Below the pieces are notes generated by a model, which ran no database searches, had not been told where the DNA came from, and saw only the letters and a list, made by a program, of their open reading frames with translations. From Cyphellophora europaea CBS 101466 (lineage: Eukaryota > Ascomycota > Eurotiomycetes > Chaetothyriales > Cyphellophoraceae), in NCBI RefSeq assembly GCF_000365145.1, contig NW_008481813.1:496001-560000 (forward strand): a DNA stretch of 64,000 nucleotides, written 5' to 3'. This document shows, piece by piece, positions 56,623 through 64,000 of the stretch. A program made the translations under genes and the position numbers. Every line of letters starts with the position of its first letter. Position 1 is the first letter of the stretch.

Positions 56623-58101
56623 TGTGACACATCATCATCGTCTTCGATGTCAATATCCTCTCGACTGCTGGATCAGACGCCTCTGACGCCCCCTCCAAAA
56701 CACGGATACCTGCGAAGCACCATCATGCACCCCCGTGCAGGTACCCGCTTAGCAAAACATCCGTATGCGTTGTCAGACCGCAGTCCTTCTGTTGGGCCTA
56801 GGAGCGCGTTCACGGGCCCGACAGTGGTTTGCACGGCAACATCACAGCTTGTGTCCCATGGATATACCACGCCTTCCGGACTTCGCATTCGGGGCAGGGA
56901 AATCGGGCTGTCGCCGGATCATCACTGATCGACCTGGTGACAAGACCGCAGTGGAGGACTCAAATCCAAGATCAGGCAACATGGGTACATCCACAAGGCG
57001 CGGGTTGCTTTTGTTTCGAAGATACCATTTCTGCCGTTCTCACCTTTTTTTCACGGCCGCATCAACTTTTATTCTGCTGCATTTCCCGACGCCTTTACAA
57101 CGTGACCGATCTTTGTGTGTTGGACTCGGTTGCGGTACATGGCTGGCGCATAATGTCCATCTCATGACCATTCGTGCGCCCACTCTGGGTTATTGTACAT
57201 AGGGTGATGACAGGGGATGGGGGTGTGGGTACATAGATAACAGGACAAAGCATGCGTTCTGCTTGCGTCCCACGCAGCAGCGACAGAACGAGGAAGCAAG
57301 CGGGCGTTTTTGATTTCCGGGGAGAGGGAATCAATCGGTTGATAAGCCTTTTCCACTATGGCATGATCTTGAGGAGGTAGATTACTATGTTTCGTCCTCG
57401 TGAACTTGTTGCGGCGCGAGTGACTATTATTGCTCTACTCTGTACATGAGTGCATTATTATTCGCGAAAGTGCTGCTCACTACTATCCACAAACATAACC
57501 ATGGCGGTCAGCATTTATATTCACTAAGCACTTAAGTCAGCGCGCCCTGCTTCCTACGCCGGGATAGAAGAATGGACTAACCAGGAAGCAAGACCGAGCA
57601 CGTGAGGGTGAAGAGTGAGCGGTAATGAGCACTGTAGTACGTAGACAGTAAAGGCATTGACTGGGAGAGGTCTATAGCAGATCAAAACGTGAGACTTTGA
57701 TAGGGGTCAAAAAGGCAGAGTTTGAAAGTGGTATCAATCATTTCATTTCAGACGTCTTGGGAGTCAGCGTGCACAGACCCTACTTCGTTTTTCTGTGGAC
57801 GAGTGGGTAGTGACGACGCCGACGACGACGTGCTCGTGGTTGTCCCTTCCGAGAAGAGCACCGCGCATCGCATGGGCCCCTGAGAGGTGCATGTGGTTGT
57901 ATGGTGGCTTCGTAGTGCTTACTGCCAGCGCTACTGATGCATGCAGGCGCAAATCTGCGACGCTTCTTCTTCGTCTTCTTCATAGAGCTCCTTCATCAGA
58001 GGGTGATTAGGGTGGTTAGCAGGAAGGTCAAGGTCCACACGAGGCCAGGCTGATCTCGATCCTCACTCTCCACACCCATCTACATCATGGGCATTTGAGA
58101 C
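56623..58101. other. Convergent intergenic region, 1.5 kb
   Basis: Lies between the stop of the TOG-protein gene and the stop of eL8, so both 3' UTRs are here. It is longer than most convergent gaps in this window. Short frames under 146 codons occur but none has a domain, and no RNA gene or repeat is recognised. Confidence 0.4.
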
Positions 58102-59415
58102 TTAGATCTTGATGGCCTGCTCGAGGGCCTTCCTCCGCTTCTCGACCTTCTTGTTGGCCTTCTCGCCCATGATGCCACCGCCCCAGTGACGACGGTGGTC
58201 CTCGTATTTGTCGGCGTAGCCCTCGTTGACAGCGCTCACCAGCTTCGACAGCTCGTTCTTGTCCTCCTGCTTGACCTCGGTCAGGGCCACGACGGCGGCG
58301 GTCTTCTTGTGGACAACAGTGCCCAGGCGCGCCTTGCCCTTGATGATGGCGTAGGGCACACCCATCTTTCTGCAGAGAGCGGGAAGGAAGACAACCAACT
58401 CGATAGGGTCGACATCGTTCGGGATCAGGACGAGGCTGGCCTTCTTGTTCTCAATGAGTCCAACGACGTGGTTGAGGCCGTACTTGACAGCATAGGGCTT
58501 CTTAGAGGCATCCTCCTTCTTCTTGCCCTCGGAGACGGCAGTGGCCTCAGCGGTCAGGCGCTCCTTCTTCTGGGCCTTGGTCTCGGGACGGTACTTGTTG
58601 AGAAGCTTGAGGGCGGCAGCGGCGGTGTTGCGGTCAAGAGTGGCCTGGAACTGGGCGATCGCAGGGGGGACCTTCAGGCGCATGTTGAGGATCTTGCGCT
58701 GGCGCTGCAGCCGGACGTACTCGGGCCATCTAATGATCGTGTTAGTGGACGATGTCGATAGCTCTTCGGCGGCGAGAAAACATACCTGACCATACGGGAG
58801 AGGTTGCGAGGAGGCTGAATATCCTGGCCGATGCCGAAGTTGCGAGAGCGCTTCTCGATGAGAGGGTTCTGGATTCGTCAGCTTTCACTTCATCAATAAT
58901 CCTCCCAGAGCACGAATGCCTGGGGAATGGGAGAGTGGTTGGAACGTACCTTGGGGGCCTTCTTGCTGCTACCCTTCCCAGCGGGGAACGGGGCAGGGGC
59001 GGCTTTCTTTCCCTTGGGAGGCTGTCATTGAGAAAAAAGACCAATCAGTACACGTTTGTTCATATTTCAAAACATTTTGCTTGCAACTGATTTTGTGTAG
59101 GGGTCTTTTTGAACTCTAGCGAGGCCCATGCCCTCTTTCGTTGCGCTTTCACGACAGCGAGAGAGAGTTCATGGTCTCCAGCCAGTATATGATTTTTTTT
59201 CACCGGACATTCATTGCGGCGGCGATGAGGGTGGACGTGCAGAAGCCTCAATGAAGAGTTCCAGCACCATCTCCTACTCCTGCCATTGCTCGCAAAATGT
59301 TTCGCGATTGTGATTTTCGGCGCGAGCTCACTCGTTTTACGGAGCGGGTTCGGCGGCCAGAGGATGGAGCCACAGAGGGCCAAAAGGGGTGGTGAGGTCG
59401 TATTCAGCTTACCAT
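58102..59415 (-). CDS. RPL8: Large-subunit ribosomal protein eL8 (L7a), four exons
   Basis: Exons 59413-59415, 58950-59021, 58786-58868 and 58102-58729 encode 261 aa. eL8 is a 60S subunit protein that binds 25S rRNA near the 5.8S rRNA. Exon 1 contributes only the ATG, directly followed by a GTAAGC donor and a 391-nt intron ending GACAG. The next exon then reads PPKGKKAAPAPFPAGKG, the usual fungal opening after Met. NPLIEKRSRNFGIGQDIQ, LSRMVRWPEYVRLQRQRK and VPPAIAQFQATLDRNTA are conserved blocks. The L7Ae-type RNA-binding core is GLNHVVGLIENKKASLVLI and CRKMGVPYAIIKGKARLG. The last exon ends in a basic helix (KKVEKRRKALEQAIKI). All introns are GT..AG. Its start region faces the Arv1-like gene, 254 bp away. 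Confidence 0.96.
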
Positions 59416-59452
59416 GGTGAATATTGGCGGCGACAATGTCGAAGAAGAAAGA

Positions 59453-59540
59453 TTGTGGTGGGTGAGAGGGATGAAGGTCGTCGGTCGTGGTGCGCAGGCT
59501 CGACTCAAAAGCTCAAGTCGAAAAGTTGTGGTGGGTGAGA
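59453..59540 (-). repeat. 15-bp direct repeat pair in eL8 leader/promoter
   Basis: The 15-mer TTGTGGTGGGTGAGA (plus strand) occurs at 59453-59467 and again at 59526-59540, 73 bp apart, just upstream of the eL8 start codon. On the gene's sense strand it reads TCTCACCCACCACAA. It could be a promoter element or part of the 5' UTR. Confidence 0.6.
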
Positions 59541-59669
59541 ACTCTTGGCAATGACCTTTCTTGGCGGGTCTAATCCCAACTCGGGATTGGCGTCATCCCA
59601 TACTGAACGTCGAGACTCTTCAACTTGAGCCACGACCGTCACTGGCTTATTACAATGTGAGATACAGAA

Positions 59670-60017
59670 ATGCCGATATGCATCCACTGCTCGACGCCGA
59701 TTCCGCATCTCTACACAAACTACAGCAAAGCAGATGATCGCTCAGCTGGCAAGGGTGTCCGACTTACGCAATGTCCCACCTGCAAGCAATTTGCTGATCG
59801 ATATGTTGAACTGGATTTCGTGCTGCTTTTCATTGATCTGGTCCTGTTGAAGCCGGAGGTGTACCGCCATCTACGACACAATCGTCTGGAACGTGCGGAT
59901 GCTCAGCTGGATACACGGAGCATCGTTCGGCTGGGATTTGTGGTTTTGCTGGTCGCTGCATATGTGGTCTGGCTCTGGGCGTGGCATAGGATACATCCTG
60001 ACGAAACAGTCTCATAA
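59670..60017 (+). CDS. ARV1: Arv1-like protein, unusually short
   Basis: Single exon, 115 aa, starting MPICIHCSTPIPHLY. The Arv1 homology domain is clear: two CxxC pairs (CIHC, CPTC) likely to bind zinc, then QFADRYVELDFVLLFIDLVL and KPEVYRHLRHNRLE. Arv1 is an ER membrane protein needed for sterol transport and GPI-anchor assembly. Only one or two hydrophobic stretches remain (IDLVLL, then VRLGFVVLLVAAYVVWLW) before the stop at 60017. Family members are normally 220-320 aa with several membrane spans. The stop is 43 bp from that of the convergent anthranilate synthase gene, so a longer C-terminus would have to overlap it through an unseen intron. It is either a naturally short form or a truncated copy. 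Identity as Arv1-like is firm; completeness is not. Confidence 0.85.
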   Translation: MPICIHCSTPIPHLYTNYSKADDRSAGKGVRLTQCPTCKQFADRYVELDFVLLFIDLVLLKPEVYRHLRHNRLERADAQLDTRSIVRLGFVVLLVAAYVVWLWAWHRIHPDETVS

Positions 60018-60060
60018 GGACATGAAGTGAAGCAGGATCTAAGTCTCTCACTCTATTCAG

Positions 60061-61656
60061 CTATCTCGCAAGCCCATTGCTCTGCTGCGTCGCTGCCTTT
60101 TGCATGGTGAGATAATATGCCTCGGCTGCCTCGAGCGTCCTAACATTCGCGCCCAACTTGTTCATTGTCTCAATCCACTCGTCTTCCGGATCACTATCAA
60201 AGACAATACCACCACCGGCCTGAAGGTACGCAACTCCATCCTTCCAAACCATCGTCCGTAGCGCGATGCAAGTGTCCATTGCGCCCTCCTCAATTGCCGA
60301 TCCATCCGGCGTTACCTGAGAGAAGCCAAAGTATCCGACTGCACCAGCATAGACGCCCCGCTTCTCCTTTTCAAGTTCGGCAATCAACTCCATCGCTCGG
60401 ACTTTGGGAGCACCGGATACTGTGCCGGCGGGGAAAATACTGCGGAAAGCAGAGAAGCGTGTCTCGCCGTCACGAAGGACGCCAGATACCTGACTGACGA
60501 GGTGCTGGACATGGCTGAATTTCTCCACAACCATGAGTCTGTCAACACGAGTCGAGAGTGGATCGCATACGCGGTTGACATCGTTTCGTGCAAGGTCGAC
60601 CAGCATGACATGTTCGGCTCGATCTTTGATGCTGTTCCTTAGCTCGTCCGCCAATCTCTCATCTTCCTCGGGATCTGGATGCCGCTTGACAGTGCCTGCA
60701 ATGGGATGCGTGATGATTCGGCCGGCTTCTTCCTTCACCAGCAGTTCTGGGGAGGCGCCTATGATACTGAAATCTTCGCAGTCTATGTAGAAGAGGTATG
60801 GTGAGGGATTGACCGTTCTTAAGTGGCGGTAGATGTTGAAGGGGTGGAGACTGGTTGGGCGTGCCATGCGATGTGAGGGGACGCATTGGATGATGTCGCC
60901 CTTGGTGATGTGTTTTTTGAGGGTAGCCACATGGCCTTCATACCCAGTCTGACCGATATTCGATGTGGCCTTGTTGCCAGGCTGGATGGCTACCTGCTCC
61001 GGAATAGGGATATGCTCGTCCTGCAGCATGGCGATGACCTTTTCAATGGTGGATCTGGCTCTTGCATACGCACTTTCCAGGTCCCGCACCGAGCCGCTCG
61101 GTGGCACTTGTATATATGTAATAACTTTGCAGACGTTGAAAAAGTGGTCGAAAGCAACAATTGTATCGAACAGCATGAAGAGACTCTCCGGCAGATTCAG
61201 GACATCTTGCATAGGTCGGGCCGTCTTAGGCTCGAAATATCGCACACAGTCATAGCCGACGTAGCCGATGGCACCACCAGTCATCGGCGGAAGCTGTAAC
61301 GACGGGACTGAGGCGACTCTATACTGCGCGAGCTCTTGCTCCAGCTGCGGGAGAGGATCCTCCTCAGGTCCATGGCCTGGTCCTGACTTGAGCACTTTCA
61401 GAGGGCTGGCGCCAACGAAAGAGTACCGGCCGATTGTGCCAGTTGTAGCCGCACTCTCATAAAGAAACGACAACTTTGCTCCATTTGATACTTTCAGGTA
61501 TGCTTGGGTCGGCGTGAACAGATCGGCCTTGACTTGTGCGCACAACGGGACGAGGTTCGGAGGATGTGAGGATGACTTCGACTTCTCTATAATCACCGAT
61601 ACCTCCTGCAAGGAGGGTTTGATCTCTGACTGCGCTGTATGAGCCATGTTGCCCAT
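60061..61656 (-). CDS. TRP2: Anthranilate synthase component I
   Basis: Single exon, 531 aa, start MGNMAHTAQSEIKPSL (a second ATG three codons later is also possible). It converts chorismate and an amino group, supplied by the glutaminase component II, to anthranilate, the first step of tryptophan synthesis in the cytosol. The N-terminal domain carries the tryptophan-sensing region (LSFLYESAATTGTIGRYSF); the common LLES motif reads LYES here, keeping the Ser. The chorismate-binding domain contains GDIIQCVPSHRMARPTSLH, IAGTVKRHPDPEEDERLA, LVDLARNDVNRVCDP, FPAGTVSGAPKVRAMELI and YLQAGGGIVFDSDPEDEW. It lacks a fused glutaminase, so component II must be encoded elsewhere, as is usual in fungi. 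Paired ATGACTC elements upstream suggest cross-pathway (Gcn4/CPC1) control. Length fits the family (about 500-530). Confidence 0.96.
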   Translation of the reverse strand: MGNMAHTAQSEIKPSLQEVSVIIEKSKSSSHPPNLVPLCAQVKADLFTPTQAYLKVSNGAKLSFLYESAATTGTIGRYSFVGASPLKVLKSGPGHGPEEDPLPQLEQELAQYRVASVPSLQLPPMTGGAIGYVGYDCVRYFEPKTARPMQDVLNLPESLFMLFDTIVAFDHFFNVCKVITYIQVPPSGSVRDLESAYARARSTIEKVIAMLQDEHIPIPEQVAIQPGNKATSNIGQTGYEGHVATLKKHITKGDIIQCVPSHRMARPTSLHPFNIYRHLRTVNPSPYLFYIDCEDFSIIGASPELLVKEEAGRIITHPIAGTVKRHPDPEEDERLADELRNSIKDRAEHVMLVDLARNDVNRVCDPLSTRVDRLMVVEKFSHVQHLVSQVSGVLRDGETRFSAFRSIFPAGTVSGAPKVRAMELIAELEKEKRGVYAGAVGYFGFSQVTPDGSAIEEGAMDTCIALRTMVWKDGVAYLQAGGGIVFDSDPEDEWIETMNKLGANVRTLEAAEAYYLTMQKAATQQSNGLAR

Positions 61657-62217
61657 TTCCTGGTGAGCATGCTCCGACTTACCGAGGGCAGCATCTTTTT
61701 ATGCGCGTGCTTGTAGGCACCTCCGTTAGGCCCGACGCAACCAGTAAGCGAGTCCCGCGAAACCTTGCTGTCCTCGGGCCTGATCTATCATCCAATGCCG
61801 TGAAGATTGTAGCGATCTACGACTATTTGATGCAGTCAGACAACATGCCGCAGTCGACCGCAAAATAATGACTCCAACGAAATGACTCCCCCAAGGCCTA
61901 GCACGACGGGTTAGCGCTTGCCTTGGGTGCAGGCGTTCCTTGAACTTAAGCATGCCGCTAAATGGCAGCTTAAATTCACCGCCCAGGACTTGAGCCCCCT
62001 GCCACCGATTTAACCGAGCAAGCGGGACCCTGGTCTCTTTGCCATGTGCGCCTTCCCCAGCCACATCGTTCACGTTGAAGCCAGGCCAAAACGCCGCCAT
62101 CATTCAGACGTTGAGTTTTAATACAGAGTATACCGTTTCTCTTCTCTGGGTATCTCAAACGGTCTACAAACGATTGTGCCTTCGACGTGACACGCGCGCC
62201 TAGTCTGTACAGTGTCG
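61657..62217. promoter_or_regulatory. Divergent promoter region of TRP2 and the coiled-coil gene
   Basis: The 561 bp between the two start codons hold both promoters, including the paired ATGACTC elements. A 125-codon minus frame (61726-62103) is not supported. Nothing else is recognised. Confidence 0.4.
61868..61888 (+). promoter_or_regulatory. Two ATGACTC elements upstream of anthranilate synthase (possible Gcn4/CPC1 sites)
   Basis: ATGACTC occurs at 61868-61874 and 61882-61888, about 212-232 bp upstream of the anthranilate synthase start. The Gcn4/CPC1 consensus is ATGACTCAT; both copies match the first seven bases and then diverge. Amino-acid biosynthesis genes commonly carry such sites. 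Confidence 0.45.
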
Positions 62218-63306
62218 ATGTCGAGTTCTACGCCCCGCGCCATGTCACCAAGCGAAAGATCTCCAGATCCAACAAACGAACCCCTGCGACCCTCGTCTGT
62301 ATGGACCAACGATTCCGTGTTTGCCGACTCGGCTATCAGTATGGGATCCAGATCCAACACTCCAAAACAACTCGACGATGAGCACCTCGAGCTGCGATCG
62401 CCAACCTCACCGAAGCATAACCTGTCCGAGCGCCTTTCCCAGCTGGCGGCTATCGCATGGGCTGCCGAGCAAGATGGATACGTTGATGATCATACAAAAG
62501 AGAAGGTCTTCGAAGCAACAAAAACCATTGAGTCTTGCCTCGACGAGTGTGACGAGGACGAAGAGCTGAGCGTTCAAGGCGACTCCGCCAGAGGTGCGCA
62601 GGAGGCCGAGGTAGCAGCGATACGGAATCGAGAGCTCGAACAGACTCAGCTGCAGTACATCCATGAACAGCTGGCTGCCACCGTGACATCGATGCGCCTT
62701 AGGCAACAAGAGCAGCGGCACATCAATGAGCTGGCTATCCGAAAAATGGAGGATATCGCAAGCACATGCGCGGGCCATGAACAGACGATCCGCGCTCTGC
62801 AAAATGAGGTTGAACAATTGAGGATCGACAAGCAAAAGCTGGAACGTGACAACAGCGGTTTCCAGACACATGCGATGCAATTGACTTCTGAGCTGGAACA
62901 GAAAGATCTCGCCGTGCAAGCCATGTCAAGTGCAGTAGCTGGATTGGATGGCTGGATACAGACTTCGTTGGGTCCCGACCGGCCGGCAACGAGAAGAGTA
63001 AGGGCAACAAGAGGGCGAGGCCGGTTTCAAACACATTATTATGTCGACGTTCCTGTGGAGGGCCCAATGGACGGTCGTGATGGTACAATCGATGCTCGCG
63101 AAGTCCGAGATGGTATTACTGCCTGGGTCCGAGGATTTCGCGACGTCGAAGATGCGATGAACACCGGTGTTCAGTCCAGATCTTCGGCTGTGTACAGACA
63201 TCCAACTAGTGAAGGTGGTCTCCCGATGAACTCCAGAATGAGTTCTGTGACAGAGGATGATGATTGGGGAGATTTCCAGACAGCGTCGAGTGCCAGATTC
63301 GACTGA
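62218..63306 (+). CDS. Coiled-coil protein with C-terminal WGDF motif, unknown function
   Basis: Single exon, 362 aa. A GTG lies six bases upstream in frame; the first ATG is at 62218 (MSSSTPRAMSPSERSPDP). The N-terminal 75 residues are Ser/Pro-rich with many SP/TP sites, suggesting phosphorylation. A helical region follows (LSERLSQLAAIAWAAEQDGY), then a long coiled coil at about residues 125-240 (RNRELEQTQLQYIHEQLAAT, RALQNEVEQLRIDKQKLERD). A conserved-looking block comes next (GLDGWIQTSLGPDRP, RGRGRFQTHYYVDVPVEGP, GITAWVRGFRDVED). The end is acidic: VTEDDDWGDFQTASSARFD. The DDWGDFQ type of motif binds clathrin-adaptor ear domains in other eukaryotes, so a trafficking role is possible but only inferred. 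No known family is recognised. Confidence 0.8.
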   Translation: MSSSTPRAMSPSERSPDPTNEPLRPSSVWTNDSVFADSAISMGSRSNTPKQLDDEHLELRSPTSPKHNLSERLSQLAAIAWAAEQDGYVDDHTKEKVFEATKTIESCLDECDEDEELSVQGDSARGAQEAEVAAIRNRELEQTQLQYIHEQLAATVTSMRLRQQEQRHINELAIRKMEDIASTCAGHEQTIRALQNEVEQLRIDKQKLERDNSGFQTHAMQLTSELEQKDLAVQAMSSAVAGLDGWIQTSLGPDRPATRRVRATRGRGRFQTHYYVDVPVEGPMDGRDGTIDAREVRDGITAWVRGFRDVEDAMNTGVQSRSSAVYRHPTSEGGLPMNSRMSSVTEDDDWGDFQTASSARFD

Positions 63307-63400
63307 CGGCATCAGCAACGCCCTTCAAATCCATGTTGTTGACACTTTCTTTCCGTGCAGCACGGCCATAAATTACATGATGGAATAGCGAGATTATTGG

Positions 63401-64000
63401 TCACCGCTGAAAGTTGATGATGGCGACCTGGCAGAAGTTAGTACTTGTAAAACGTAGAGTCTGGATAACATACCTGCGATCCCAAAGAAAAGGCGAGCTT
63501 CATGCTGTCCGCGTCCCATGCCAGTGAATGATAGGCTTGCGACCCAGAATCCCCATTTAAGCTCGAAATGCCACCGTTGCTGACAAGATCCTCGTCCTTG
63601 AGAGCATTGCCATGCCACTCCGGCTCTTGTCCTTGCCAGGTTGCCATTTGACTGTAGCCATGTTCTGCGTTCCATATCCGAACGTCGCTGTAGCTTCCGC
63701 CAGCGAGGCAGAAGCCATCGGGCGAGTATGACAGGGTCTTCAAGATTTGGGAAGGACCCAGAGATAATTTACACAAGGTCATCAAGCTGTTGCTGGACTC
63801 GTCGTATTTCCAGGCCTTGATTGTGCCGTCGACTGAGCATGTCGCAAACTCGGTAGTTGACAGAGTGTGAAGACCATTAGCAGGTCTGGGTCGGATCTGC
63901 AAGCCAGTGATTGGTCCATGATGCGCCTCATGAATCAAGTCCTTGGCTGGGAGCCAGATTCGGCCAGTATCGCTAGAAGCAGCCACGACCAGCGAGTCAT
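63401..64000 (-). CDS. WD40-repeat protein, C-terminal part (5' end outside window)
   Basis: The last exon 63401-63427 (VAIINFQR then stop) joins the upstream exon (63474 to beyond 64000) over a 46-nt GTATGT..TGCCAG intron that has a perfect TACTAAC branch point. The visible 184 or so residues hold two or three WD repeats: ITGLQIRPRPANGLHTLS, FATCSVDGTIKAWKYDES, LSYSPDGFCLAGGSYSDVRI and YHSLAWDADSMKLAFSLGSQ. Between repeats is a Gly/Ser/Asn-rich loop. WD40 propellers are interaction platforms and the visible part does not identify the specific protein. The frame is open to the window edge. It is convergent with the coiled-coil gene. Confidence 0.82.

Noticed and set aside
58186..58761. 191-codon plus-strand frame
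   Set aside because: Antisense to eL8; Leu/Asp/Gly-rich shadow of a highly biased ribosomal protein gene.
59022..59412. Possible box C/D snoRNA in eL8 intron 1
   Set aside because: CTGA-like boxes exist near the ends, but no convincing RTGATGA box in the sense orientation was found by eye.
61726..62103. 125-codon minus frame in the TRP2 divergent promoter
   Set aside because: Occupies the promoter between two well-supported genes and has no recognisable sequence.
1..64000. Transposons, rRNA, tRNA, CRISPR arrays, bacterial-type operons
   Set aside because: No transposase or reverse transcriptase motifs, terminal repeats, A/B-box pairs or regular spaced repeats were seen; the gene structure is fungal with spliceosomal introns.

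Overview
This window is nuclear DNA from a filamentous ascomycete (Pezizomycotina; a Dothideomycete would fit, but the sequence alone does not prove it). The evidence is the short 46-110 nt introns with GT..AG borders and CTAAC-type branch points, a HET-domain gene, a Zn(II)2Cys6 factor, a MATA-type HMG-box protein and clear orthologues of fungal housekeeping genes. I see no transposon, rRNA, tRNA or CRISPR array. About 23 genes are supported. Many start codons lie in small 5' exons that only become visible after splicing, so I give exon coordinates.

Layout. 1-6.0 kb: a HET-domain gene flanked by two unrecognised multi-pass membrane protein genes; this is the most accessory-looking stretch. 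6.6-13.3 kb: mitochondrial malate dehydrogenase, a Zn2Cys6 regulator, a DUF1295 reductase-like membrane protein and DPH1 (diphthamide synthesis). 13.3-16.0 kb: a gene-poor stretch with a G-rich, strand-asymmetric tract. 16.0-26.6 kb: a small Ala/Ser/Thr-rich secreted protein (probably GPI-anchored), HMG-CoA lyase, a Myb-like nuclear protein, an unknown 519-aa protein and a mitochondrial DUF1992 (DNAJC28-type) protein. 27.6-39.7 kb: one giant gene for a TOM1/HUWE1-type HECT ubiquitin ligase of about 4,005 aa. 40.4-43.0 kb: ribosomal protein eS6, whose first intron uses a GC donor, and PRPP synthetase. 43.9-47 kb: a frameshifted MDR oxidoreductase and a decayed F-box-like gene with in-frame stops. 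47.7-56.6 kb: an HMG-box factor, then a head-to-head pair of microtubule regulators, LIS1/NudF and an XMAP215/Stu2 TOG protein. 58.1-64 kb: ribosomal protein eL8, a very short Arv1, anthranilate synthase component I, a coiled-coil protein ending in a WGDF motif, and the 3' end of a WD40 gene cut by the window edge.

Most of the window is ordinary housekeeping synteny. The unusual points are the HET/membrane-protein trio, the non-canonical eS6 intron, the two broken genes near 44-47 kb, the 115-aa Arv1, and the shared promoter between the two microtubule genes. I did not find a clearly new biological system; the HET-centred trio is the best candidate for follow-up.
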